A stretch of 13,259 nucleotides of DNA from Temnopleurus reevesii (Eukaryota > Echinodermata > Echinoidea > Temnopleuroida > Temnopleuridae): assembly GCA_036244855.1 (NCBI GenBank), contig BQKZ01001876.1, forward strand, positions 1-13,259, in the 5' to 3' direction. The position numbers and the translations under genes were made by a program. Under the pieces are notes generated by a model, which saw only the letters and a program-made list of their open reading frames with translations, did not search any database and was not told the origin of the DNA. Positions 1 through 9,770 of the stretch are shown here, in pieces. The number at the start of each line of letters is the position of its first letter. The first letter of the stretch is position 1.

Positions 1-273
1 AGCTAAATGCAATGTCCATAAATACTTTAGACAAATGAAGTAAATAACCCTACATGTATTTGACAATTGGAAATTAAATTCCTTTATACCATTTCCAAAA
101 CGAAAATTGAGTGATCTAAATAAAGTTCTTTGTGATGTTTCAATAATTTGCTTGTTTACTATTGAATTAAATATTTATCATTTGTTTCAAATGAATAAGT
201 ACCATTATTTCCCTCAATTACCAACATGTCCATATGAAGTACAATTCATTGAAAGCAGAGAGTGATATATGCA
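1..273. other. AT-rich non-coding sequence
   Basis: No gene or repeat is recognised here apart from one TACATGTA palindrome at 51-58. The stretch runs up to the first MITE-like element. Confidence 0.6.
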
Positions 274-616
274 GGGATGCCAATCACTCCTGAATATGCA
301 TGAGGTGTATTTTAATAAACACTGTAAATTCAAGGCTTTCATGAGAAGTGAATGGCCAAGAGTACGCTCATTGTTGCCATGTTACTCTCAATTTTGTTGA
401 ATTGGGAGGTGTTTCACCAAGCCGTTCTTAAAGTTACGCACAACCTTAAGTTCAACTGGTATCAGTTCTTGTGCGGAATGCGCGTAATAGTGTGAACCCT
501 TGCGCACAAGAGGGGATACCAGTCAAACGTAAAGTCGTTCTTAAAGTCTTTCTTATCTTATTAGTATTCACATTCTAATTTCAACCTCATGAATATTCAA
601 GAACTGTTGGCATCTT
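274..616 (+). mobile_element. MITE-like inverted-repeat element, copy 1 (interrupted by a nested insertion)
   Basis: The left end reads GGGATGCCAATCACTCCTGA followed by ATATGCATGAGGT (274-306). The right end (583-616) is its reverse complement with divergence: AACCTCATGAATATTCAAGA followed by ACTGTTGGCATC. The interior GTGAATGGCC..GAGTACGCTCATTG (348-373) is shared with copies 2 and 3. The body is split near base 402-408 by unrelated foldback DNA and resumes near 557-563 with ATTCACATTCTAATTTC, which aligns to ATTCACATTTTAATTTT in copy 2. Removing the insert leaves about 190 bp, the length of the other copies. There is no coding capacity, so it would be a non-autonomous element mobilised in trans. 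Superfamily is unknown, since no convincing target-site duplication is visible. Confidence 0.75.
409..556 (+). mobile_element. Nested foldback element inside MITE copy 1
   Basis: The core is a long hairpin. The left arm 450-475 (GTTCAACTGGTATCAGTTCT TGTGCG) pairs with the right arm 503-528 (CGCACAAGAGGGGATACCAG TCAAAC), with about 21 of 26 positions matching across a 27-base loop. Outside the arms, GCCGTTCTTAAAGTT (421-435) recurs on the same strand as GTCGTTCTTAAAGTC (533-547). The left end begins GGTGTTTCACCAA, but no matching GTGAAACACC is seen at the right end, suggesting a truncated copy. Boundaries are approximate and come from where homology to the host element stops and resumes. Confidence 0.65.
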
Positions 617-1318
617 TGCGTACATCTATCAACTACCAAATCATAATGGTTATCACTTTTCCCTCGAATATTGTATAGCAGAACATTTTTGCAGGGGTTT
701 AATTTTCCATCTTTTCGTGAAATTGCTGAGTGCGAATTTTATACCGCGAAAATTATCCTTAAAAATTATGACAAAAAGTGTACATTCACAGTAATTCACA
801 CATTGCATTTTGAAGAAGTATATGTACAATAATGTTTTCAATGTTTCAATCCCGTGTATATTTATGCTTTTATATGCTCATTCTTTATAATTTTTCGGCA
901 TTTAAAATGCATTCTTCTGTAGTACATGTAGTAATCACTTTCTGTTTCTTGAAAAAAAAATTAATAGTCAAGTCTGGAGAATATAGTTTTTTCTTGGATA
1001 ATATTCACAAATTTAATACCCCAAAATACATGTACAATGTATGTTCATGGACTAGCCAACAGCAAAACATTAACACCACACAATTATCCCTCTAAACAGT
1101 AACTGCAAAACATTACATACTGTATATAAATTTCAAAACAAACACAGCAGGACATGGACCTCTATTGTTATGTCAATATTTACACGTTTCCTCATGCCAG
1201 AACAGTTGTTCTGAATTGCTTGTTTACATAATATTCTTTGTCATAATCAAAATGACATTTCAATATGTACAATACACCAACATAATATGCTGCATATACA
1301 GTATTATGCATGTAACAG
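617..1318. other. AT-rich non-coding sequence between MITE copies 1 and 2
   Basis: No supportable gene. The short open frames here are AT-driven (rich in F, Y, I, K and C) and match no family I know. TACATGTA occurs at 923-930 and 1027-1034, and an A9 run near 952-960. Confidence 0.55.
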
Positions 1319-1500
1319 AGATGCCAAAAGTTCCAGAATATGCATAAGGTCAAAATTAAAATGTGAATAAAGCGACAGATGAACAAAAGTGATAGTAAAC
1401 GATGAAACAATGACCATACTCTCAGCCATTCACTTGTACTGAAAAACTTGAATAGTAAAGAAAATACACCTCATAAATATTCAGGAACGGTTGGCATCTC
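1319..1500 (-). mobile_element. MITE-like inverted-repeat element, copy 2 (intact, reverse orientation)
   Basis: The ends are AGATGCCAAAAGTTCCAGAA then TATGCATAAGGT (1319-1350) and its inverted counterpart at 1465-1500 (ACACCTCATAAATATTCAGG then AACGGTTGGCATCT). The outermost CAGAGATGCC / GGCATCTCTG pair is perfect. The right half, read on the minus strand, matches the left half of copy 1 through the internal GTGAATGGC..GAGAGTA..GTCATTGTT block, and its left half matches the right half of copy 1 (AAAATTAAAATGTGAATA versus GAAATTAGAATGTGAATA). It is therefore the same family inserted in the opposite direction. Length is about 182 bp with no coding capacity. Confidence 0.75.
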
Positions 1501-2063
1501 TGACGTACAAACAAGGATAAAAATTAGTCATGCATGAACAGCGTAGAAACGTAAAGCATATGTTATTTATCGTTTGTGAATAATCATGGTATAAAAATAG
1601 TAATTGTACCAAAACAAATAGGGTGTATTTGTATGTTTTCAAATTATTATTAGACTATCCAATTTTTTTGTTTTTTCTATATATGTAGATCATTTTGTTG
1701 GGGAAATAATCAGCTTAATTTTGAGGAATTTCCTGAAAAAAAAGAACTTATTAGCTTATTTGATCAATAATACCATGCATAAATATAGTTTGTTTTTTAA
1801 AGAAAAAGTTAGTTCTCTTTTTTTTTTTTTCTGCTCTTTTTTAAGTGAGCTAGGTACCGGTATGTGTATAACATTTAATGACATTCTAAATTTGCAACAT
1901 GACAACTTTTTCCACAAATAGACTATCACAGGGAAACCTACTTTTATAATATTTTTACACTAAATATTAATCTATTCTTATCATTCATTGACTACTATCA
2001 TTGTTTTGGAAATACATGTACATGTATGTAGAAAATCTGTTTTGTGAAATCTATCAAAAAATC

Positions 2064-2169
2064 ATTTTTTTTGCTTTTCTATTTTCTTCTTCTTTTTTGT
2101 TTTTGTTATTGTTGTTTTGTTTGTTTTTGATTGAGGTTGTTGTTGTTGGTGTTGTTATTTTTTGCTTTT
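2064..2169 (+). repeat. T-rich / (TTG)n low-complexity stretch
   Basis: The plus strand is dominated by T with TTG and TTTTG units, for example TTGTTATTGTTGTTTTGTTT and GTTGTTGTTGTTGGTGTTGT. It resembles the larger TTTTG composite at 7771. The hydrophobic open frame across it (LFSSSFLFLLLLF) is a by-product of the composition, not a protein. Confidence 0.7.
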
Positions 2170-2534
2170 TAAACCCAAGGAAATTTGGTTACAAATTTCA
2201 AGGAATGTTTCTGTTCCCAAACAACTTTTAGGACAAGCAGGTAAGTATAATCCCCTCCTAAAATTATAACCATGATATCAAAATTGCATTGGAAAAAATA
2301 TAGCTTGATTAAGGTCATCAACAGAGAGTTCTGTGCTTAAAATGATATATTCCATACGAAGCATATACAATAACAAGATACCAGACTTGGCCTTTATTTA
2401 AATGTGCATGAGATGCATTTTAATGCATGCGAAAAGCAAGGGCAGCGTACATTGCAGATTGTTTCCTTTTTTATTTGAAATTCATGAGCAACTATTCCTG
2501 TTCTGTCCTTCTACTATGTAATGAGCTAAATCAT

Positions 2535-2553
2535 CAAATTGAATTTCAATTTG
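2535..2553. repeat. Perfect 19-bp palindrome
   Basis: CAAATTGAA-T-TTCAATTTG has 9-bp perfect arms around a single central base. An additional imperfect AATCA...TGATT pair lies outside it (2529-2561). It could be a cruciform-prone site, a dimeric factor site, or a trace of a foldback element; nothing else supports one over the others. Confidence 0.7.
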
Positions 2554-2687
2554 GTTTGATTGGGCCTACGATCCGATTCCTAAATCAGATAAAGCACTGC
2601 CACTCTGGGAAAATCTTGCGTTAATGCTGCTGTATGGACTGTCAAAAGGAATAGTGGCATGGGGTTATTACATAGTATGATAGTGTT

Positions 2688-3222
2688 GAGAGAGAGGGGG
2701 GAAGAGAGGGGTAAGGGATGGGGGACGGGATGGGGGACATGGAGGAAGGGGCGGAGAGGAATGGAGGGAGGGGATAACAGGAGTGAAAGACAGAGGAGAG
2801 AAGAGGAGATACATGTACATTAGCAAAGATGCAAGAGAGAACATGGGAGAAAATGGGATAGAAGTAATAGAGAGGGAAGGGAAAATTAATAGGGAGAAAG
2901 TGAGAGAGAGAGAGAGAAAAGAAGGGGAAGAAATGATGAGGAGAGAAAGGGGGTACATGTAGAAGAGAGAGGAGGTACAAGTGATGTGAAAGAAAGTGGG
3001 AGAGATGGAGAGAGCGAGAGGGAGGAAACAGGAGAGAAGAAGAGAGGGACAAAGAAAGAGGGGAAAGAAGGAGAGAGGGGAATCAAAGAAGGAGAGAGGG
3101 GGAGAATGTGAGACAGCGAGAGAAGGGGGAGGAAGGAAAGAGACAGATAGTGGAAAAAAGGGAAGAAATATTGAGAGGCAGAGGGATGAACGAAAGAAGA
3201 TCTCTTCAAAGAAAAAAAGAGC
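2688..3222 (+). repeat. Long polypurine (GA-rich) tract, about 535 bp
   Basis: Almost every base on the plus strand is A or G, mainly degenerate GAGAGG / GGGAGA units, with scattered pyrimidines. Two interruptions are TACATGTA palindromes at 2810-2817 and 2954-2961. On the channel's sense strand the same tract is polypyrimidine (CT-rich). Such tracts can form triplex (H-DNA) structures and bind GAGA-type or polypyrimidine-tract proteins (known of the class). The long Ser/Pro/Leu-rich minus frames and the Arg/Glu/Lys-rich plus frame across it arise from the composition and are not called as genes. Confidence 0.9.
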
Positions 3223-3666
3223 AATTTTCCTTTCCTCAAAATAAAAAACAAGCTCTCTTCCAGTAATACTCTATATAGAGTTTGTATGTTGCCTAGAGAT
3301 CGACTACCTACACATGTTCACCCAATGCCTTGCTTTCTGCGTAATTATGGACGTTCTCCGATTACATCTTGCTTGTATCTACTCCATGTCTCTCCAACCT
3401 TTTACCACATTACATGTATGTATTCTCTGCGGCTTTTTATTGATCCACTTCCAGCGTTACCGCCAGTCGTGCCTTTACCAAGCCCAGGATGAATCCAATA
3501 TTAGATCGGATCCGATATCCCTGGAAAGAAATTTTCCAGATTTGTCACAGAACGGCAATTTTTTCTTTTTTTAATGAAATGTGGGGGCGGGCAATGCAGC
3601 ACTACATGTAATTTCAAGGTCCTTTTATATATTCAAATATCACCGAAAATGTTCTCATATTATGTC
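3223..3666. other. Mixed-composition patch, no confident gene
   Basis: From about 3286 to 3574 the sequence is more GC-balanced than its surroundings, and two plus-strand frames stay open (68 codons from 3286, 86 from 3314). The peptides, rich in P, L, H and C, match nothing I know, and the frames overlap, so neither is called. A perfect palindrome ATCGGATCCGAT lies at 3505-3516. It could be an old exon, a transposon fragment or a regulatory patch. Confidence 0.4.
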
Positions 3667-3952
3667 TTAAAGGGGAACTTCTCCCAGACATTGATGTGCT
3701 CTCAGAGGATGGAGATACATACATGTACATATGATTCGACTGTGAATATTTGAGCAAAATCTGACAATCCATTTAACGTTTTAATTTCCACCCCTCATGG
3801 GCTCCATAAATTGGCAACCTACAGGCACTAAATTGCTGCCACTATGGAGAACTCTCTACTCATTTTGTAGACAGAATCTCACATTTTCTTTCTTTTCTCC
3901 ATCTACGGAGAGCACGATACACTGTAATTCCAGGGGTTGGTTCCCCTTTTAA
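3667..3952. mobile_element. Putative TTAA-flanked inverted-repeat element, ~285 bp
   Basis: The left end reads TTAAAGGGGAACTTCTCCC (3667-3685). The right end, reverse-complemented from base 3952, reads TTAAAAGGGGAACCAACCCC. Both ends thus carry TTAA followed by an (A)AGGGGAAC inverted terminal sequence of about 12 bp. TTAA at both ends is what piggyBac-type transposition leaves. Short elements with TTAAAGGGGAAxTTC termini are, to my recollection, common in echinoderm and other marine invertebrate genomes. The interior has no coding potential and is not strongly palindromic. Superfamily is an inference from the flanking TTAA alone. Confidence 0.55.
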
Positions 3953-4680
3953 AAAAAATTGGAAATCTTTTTTTGTCTTTGGCAACAATGGGAACTACTA
4001 TATTCAAGAAATTTGTTACCAATTCGGTCTGTAATAATAAGAACAATCTTAACTTGACATGTAATATTGTGAATCTATATATGCAGACCAAAATATCACC
4101 GTGCAACAATGGCCTTATGTGTAAATGTAACACATGTATACAATACTTCTAGAAATATGTTTCAAAGCCAACCCCCTCCCCAAATAACTCTCACCTATCT
4201 TTGAAAAAAAGTGAAAGTTTATTTCACTCTCCAGTAGTTACCAACTTCACATAAACATGTACAATAAGCCCATAGTGTCCTTTGCATGGACACAGTATGT
4301 AAATGCTTAGCTTTACAAAAACCTATTGTTGAGGACAAACAGTGATTCTGCATCGCTACTATAAGCTTCCCATTGCGTATTAACACAAGCAAGAGTAAGA
4401 GTTATATAGCTTGGTAAATATGGTTCACTTATCGTACAAGGGGGCAATGTCTTTTATACTGAATCATGCATAAAACGTAATAGAGGATTTGCCCTGTAAT
4501 AATGTGGGATTTTGTAAATTGCATCTGAGCATGAAAACAGAGGGACTGAAATTTTTGTTATCCAGTGTACATGTAAATAGCACTTTAATACCCTTATTTT
4601 CAAGGACAGACAGCAATAGGAAGGGATGAGAACTCGTAAACCAAACAATAAGAAAGTGCAGGGTTTGTCTCATTTGTATC
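3953..4680. other. AT-rich non-coding sequence
   Basis: No gene or repeat family is recognised. One TACATGTA lies at 4568-4575. The overlapping open frames on both strands near 3903-4152 and on the minus strand near 4454-4724 lack any recognisable motif. Confidence 0.5.
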
Positions 4681-4701
4681 TTTTTTTTTTGGGGGGGGGG
4701 G
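4681..4701 (+). repeat. T10-G11 homopolymer junction
   Basis: Ten T are followed directly by eleven G on the plus strand. The same arrangement recurs at 7852-7878. Run lengths in such stretches are prone to sequencing error. Confidence 0.85.
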
Positions 4702-5543
4702 ACACAAAAATTGAGCATGGACAATTTTGTTCACTGTAAGTCTAAATCTCAATTGAGACGAAATCTACAGTACTGTGTCATTTTCCTTCTTTATACAGGG
4801 CCAGAATTAAATCTGTTTTTGGTGTACAATTAAACACAATATCAAGTATTTCCGTAAAATAAAGTGGACCACGGGCAATAGAACAATACACCGTGTATTC
4901 AAATGTGCGGACACAACAATCAAAAGCCGGCGCCGATTTGAATAGCATTATAATTATATAGGAGCATTGAATTTGTGTTCGACTTGTTTATTCCTCTTCT
5001 GTTTGATATATTCTAACTCAACACTTTCCTGTTCATCTTATGCCATATAAATTCAATTTTCACTTAAAAATATCATCTGTATCATTGATCTACAGTGTAT
5101 CTAAGGTATTCACAATGAGGTATTTTAAATGAATACATGAAAATAACTAATTAATGATAGTTTCCTACAAGGCTAAAATCACGTATGAACAAAATGCATA
5201 CTGTAAAATAGATTACAATCCTTATTACGCGCACTGCTCAGTAAATGAATTATAATGCGGGCAACGTTATTCTCTGTGCATTGTACTTGGAAGCTCAATT
5301 TCATTCTCGAGTGTAAAAAATTGATTATCTATAATTTCATTTCAATGAAATGTTTTGGCAGGTGAGATATTGGGTAAGCATTTGAACATCTGGGAAGTCT
5401 CCCATACAGCTTATGAAAGATATCGAAGATAATGACTAATAAAGACCTCTTTTTTACATTGTGAGTTGATAATGAGCTTGGGTGTTAACAATGGATTTAC
5501 AATACATGAACAGCCTGAACTTGGATTGTAATAAAAAGGGGAA

Positions 5544-5554
5544 GGGGGGGGGGG
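5544..5554 (+). repeat. G11 homopolymer run
   Basis: Eleven consecutive G on the plus strand, preceded by GGGGAA, giving a locally G-rich block (5538-5554) that could fold as a G-quadruplex. It lies on the template strand of the channel gene. Confidence 0.85.
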
Positions 5555-7135
5555 TGTCCAAATTTATCCCTTCCGCTGGAGTGGTTTGTATTAATGAGAA
5601 AATAAAAATATTCATTACTTTCTTTGAACAATGTCAAATTTGAAAAGAATAAAAGTAGCAAAAACAAAGGGTCTAACTATTGATGTCTGTATTCTATCAC
5701 TTTCATTATTTGCACAACAGATGAACTGCTTTGAAATGAAACTTACTTTACATACTTTTTGGTGTTGGTGTTGGTGAGATGTTTCTTGCATTGCATTATT
5801 TCATACAAAGCAAACTTATAAATGTTTTAGTCCTGATTTTTTGGATTTTCTGCCCAATTTTTTAGAACAATTTACAGTACAGTTGAAAAGTATACATTGT
5901 AGGTCTGTACCGCATCTGTACCTGCGCATAATATGTTCCATATAGTATATCGTATGCCATTCTATCCAGCTAGCATACATGTATATGTGTACATGCGCAT
6001 ACCTGTGAATGGTGAACTAATTATTCTTGACCCTTGAGTAGCCGTTGACTGAGTTAAGTCAATGTTCGCTAACTGCTCGTCAGCGTTGAAAAGCACTGAC
6101 CTTAAATAATTGTTTGCTTGGAGAGAGAAAGGTGTTCATTATGTGTAAAAGTAATATCACCATTTATTTTTTTTTTACTATCAGAACTACTTGTAAGAGA
6201 GACACATTATTGCCTAGCCAGCAGCGCCGCCACAACATCCAAAAAAAAAGGGTTTTGTGGAAATTTTCATAAGGTTTATAAGACTCCACAAAATACTGTG
6301 TCTTGTTTTTAGGGCCTTTTATCTGTGATGAGAAAGAAATCTTTGTAGTTTACTAACCAGGAATACCATGTAACATTTGTCAACAAGAAACACATACAAA
6401 AATAATGAACAAATTTGAATCTAGATATCATTGGTACATGTCGATTAAACAATTATCAATGCGACTTGCATTTGAAATGTTTTCATTTCAGATTTCTGCC
6501 ATCTAATAGCATTTCATTTTAAATCCTTTGCTGTTCTTTAATGACATGAATGATGTTGTAGAAAGGAATATCATTAAAATTTGATTCCTTGTTTTTCTGT
6601 AATTGTACTGTCACTTTACCTCCGTCCCTCCCCTAAAAAAGAGGATTGTAATAGTATATCTCCAAACTTATTTAAAACCTGCAAGATCCAAATAAATGCA
6701 ATATCCCGATCAATTCTTGTTGTATTTGTCTCCTGTAAAGCAATGAATATGAAAAGAATTTTCAAATAAATCCAATTTTCCTCACGGCTGTATAAATTAT
6801 TGAAAGAGCTGTGCAGTACCCAAGGACAGAAACATGTCTAATTGGTTGACAACGCAACGTCTTGCATGGCAACAGTCTAAACTATGCGGCTTTATCTACA
6901 ACAATTAATTAATTAGTTGATGTTCTTGATGAATAATGCACATTTTTTAATGGAATTTATCTTTCTATAATGAAACAAATTAAAATAATCGAAACATCTA
7001 ACATACATGTCCTACCTACAGTTGTATTAGCACAAAGTGACAATTTAGCCAAATGGTAATGTTGCATGCATATCAGAAAACAAGTCCTGTTTCATGGTAG
7101 AGGCTGATGCAATACAATTTCATCTTTATTAGTTG

Positions 7136-7197
7136 AACTTCATGCATGATCCTCATCAGAATTTCCGTTTTGATGATTCATGACAGTTATTGAAGTT
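7136..7197. repeat. Imperfect three-segment hairpin
   Basis: AACTTCA (7136-7142) pairs with TGAAGTT (7191-7197), CATGA pairs with TCATG, and TCATCA pairs with TGATGA. The segments are separated by small bulges around a ~13-base loop. The stem is too interrupted, and the bulges too unequal, to call a microRNA precursor. Confidence 0.4.
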
Positions 7198-7770
7198 GAT
7201 CATATCGAAAATTCCCCAGTAAAGAAATACTGATGATACACATACATGTATCTGTTCAATAATATCGGATAAAATAAAAATCAAGTTAACATTATCCATT
7301 AGCATTTAAGTACCATAACATTTTCATACTCTGCATATCATGACATCGTGCAGCCTTTATAATGTATGATAGAAACCCTGTCTTTGCATGGAAACCGTAT
7401 ACAATGCAGGAAAACCCTCGGAACTAATGACCAGCATGTTTCTTTTAAGTGACATCAATTAACTGGCTGTACACAGGAAATGAGACAATTCATACAACTG
7501 ATTAGATTCATTAAGAGTGCATTAAGTGACCTGCGAGGGGATTTTCGTTCCAAATATATTAGAATTAATTACGTTTTAATAGAAGTTCTACAGCTGTATG
7601 TTATTTTGGATTTTTCCAGAGAAATCTAACACCTACCTGTACCTGTACAAATAAAACTCCATCTATTCCAGTCAAACTACAAGTTATACATGTACAGTAC
7701 GTAAGGTGTACATGTATCATTGAGATTTTGTACATATTTAATTTTCAATGTTTTGCAAATGCTAGCCTCA

Positions 7771-7817
7771 TTTTTTTTTTTTTTTTTTTTTGTTTTGTTT
7801 TTTGTTTATTTGTTTTG

Positions 7818-7879
<62 letters not shown>

Positions 7880-7884
7880 TGGGG
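7771..7884 (+). repeat. Composite simple repeat: T21, (TTTTG)n, T11, G16
   Basis: T21 at 7771-7791 leads into about seven TTTTG units (roughly 7811-7843), further T-runs, then G16 at 7863-7878 and GGGG at 7881-7884. No retrotransposon body adjoins either side, so this is treated as expanded simple sequence rather than a retroelement tail. The phenylalanine- and glycine-rich plus frames and the Lys/Gln/Asn-rich minus frame over it are composition artefacts. Confidence 0.9.
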
Positions 7885-9770
7885 CCGAATTTTACACTTG
7901 CATTTCTGATTTTTAAATGTTTCTTGAGAGTGCCCAATTACATGTCCCACCCTATGGTGTAGCTCTTTTTAATGAATATTTAAAAAAGCAGACATTAGCC
8001 CAGGAATAAATTCACTTTAGAGAATTTCTCAAATTTGTCTGGGTGCTTTAATAATGGTAAACCTTTTTTGGTTGAAGGCCAACAGAGCCATATTGCATAA
8101 AAAGTTAAACGCATCTCAATATTCAAACAATCAGGAGTGCGTATTTTGGACTTGCGTTTAATTGCTTTTTTTATGCAATTGCACATTTTATTACAATCTC
8201 TGTACTGTTCAATGAATGAGCTAAATTCATTTGGGGAGGGGATGGTTGTTGTTTTGTTTTTTGCATAACGCACACATACATTTTCTCAAATTCTTTGCCA
8301 TTCCCATGTATATTTACATGTATATCTGACAGTTTCGCTTTAGTGCAGACATTGTATGCACTCAAATTGTTGCGCTATTGTGATATTCACTGGGAAAACA
8401 TTTATAAAAGTATGGTACTTGCACTGTAATTACATTATTTATTTGCCATGAATGACTGTGCACATATCCATGCAACCCTAAACAATTAAAGGTCACTTAA
8501 TTTTGATTTGCTTACAAATTCAGCCTTGTGTCAGTTTAATGTACATTTACAGACATGCACAGTATGTGTCGTATGTGTTGTACCAGGAGTATGCACGAAA
8601 CGTAAGATCTTAATTTGATTTTAAATTACAGGTTATTCACCTTAAACCTTGTAACATCATCTAGAACACTACATGTATGTATCAACAAATTGAACAACTT
8701 GCGGAAAAGGAGGGAGAGAATTGATAACTTAGAGCAAATTATAAATTAGAACAGTATTACAACTGTAGTTCCAGTATATAAATCATCCTATCTGGTATTA
8801 GATGGAATTGTATTATTTTCATTTACATGTATAACCTTTAATACCTAGATTTCACATTCAAACTTTTGATTTACATCAATACATTGTACATCCAAATATA
8901 TTTGTTCATCTTCATAGTTTCTTGAATACGGAAAGGTAGAATGTGTGGGGAAAAAATATTGCATCTATCGAAACAAAGAACTCGTGCATTTTGTAAAAAG
9001 TATCTAAATCGTGTTATTAGTCAAACCCTACTGGCAGATTATACTGTAGGCCTACATAGTATTTTGTCATTTCATTTCATAACTAAGTTTGACTATTATT
9101 ATTAATCCAATTGTTCCAATGTACATGTACAGGTACGTGGTATGTATTTACAAAATTATTTTGATCCCCCTTTTAATTTTCTTTTATGGAGATTCTTTCT
9201 AAACAAAAAAAAAACATAAAATTGTTAAACAGTTTTCAATATTTATGGGTCACTATCATGCACATGTAGTTGGTGAAAAAAAACATGCTCTTGAACAGCC
9301 CAATTTAATTCTGGAACGGTCCCAAATTTATAGATGAATTTAAAAAATGTATAAAGTAAAAAAAAATAGGGGCTGCTTTATACATATTATTGTATACATA
9401 ACAAATTATACATGTATAAAATTGTACTCACTGTATTAAAATGTAACTGACTTGTGTTGAACATTCATGTACATGTAGAAGAAACTACATGTCTGTATGT
9501 AGGCCTAATTACTGCAAATAGTGCACCACACAATGTACACAAGACCCATAATTGTTCAGCTAGAAAATTTGTGAGTTCGATATGGTGATGTTATTCAAAG
9601 GAAAGAGTCACTTCTAAACACATGGCAGTGAAAATAACCTTGAATTCCAGAGCAATATTTGTTGATCATTCTTTCTGGGAGTTGGACTGACTACTAATTA
9701 ATGTACAAATGTAAGTTCTGTAAAATGACTGTACAAAACATGTTGGACTTGTTTTCATCAATGCGTGTCA
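7885..9770. other. AT-rich non-coding sequence with frequent TACATGTA
   Basis: No gene is recognised. TACATGTA occurs at 8315, 8670, 8824, 9122, 9409 and 9470, the densest part of the window. TAGGCCTA-type palindromes lie near 9047-9055 and 9500-9508. The overlapping minus frames at 7995-8365 contain no known motif. Confidence 0.5.

Larger units (their letters stand above)
1501..2687. other. AT-rich non-coding sequence with T-rich tracts
   Basis: No gene is recognised. It holds a T13 run at 1818-1830, overlapping TACATGTA copies at 2013-2026, a T/TTG low-complexity stretch and a perfect palindrome, the last two listed separately. A short hairpin ATGCAT-TTTA-ATGCAT lies near 2414-2429. Open frames here are short and low in complexity. 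Confidence 0.55.
4702..7770. other. Long AT-rich stretch without genes
   Basis: I see no supportable gene in this 3-kb stretch. Short perfect palindromes occur at 4885-4899 (AATACAC-C-GTGTATT), 5338-5352 (CATTTCA-A-TGAAATG) and 6473-6490 (TGAAATG-TTTT-CATTTCA). There is a GC-rich GCCGGCGCCG at about 4927-4936, a GGTGTT triplication near 5761-5776, a T10 run at 6167-6176, and TACATGTA at 5976, 7243, 7687 and 7709. Open frames are at most about 64 codons and uninformative. Confidence 0.5.

Noticed and set aside
2642..3251. Long overlapping minus-strand frames (Ser/Leu/Pro-rich) and a plus-strand Arg/Glu/Lys-rich frame
   Set aside because: They lie on the polypurine tract, which has few possible stop codons; several frames are open at once and the peptides only mirror the DNA composition.
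7771..7791. T21 run as a reverse-oriented retrotransposon poly(A) tail
   Set aside because: No element body or target-site duplication next to it; it grades into a simple repeat.
7720..7962. Plus-strand frames rich in Phe and Gly and a minus-strand Lys/Gln/Asn-rich frame
   Set aside because: They translate the T21/(TTTTG)n/G16 simple repeat.
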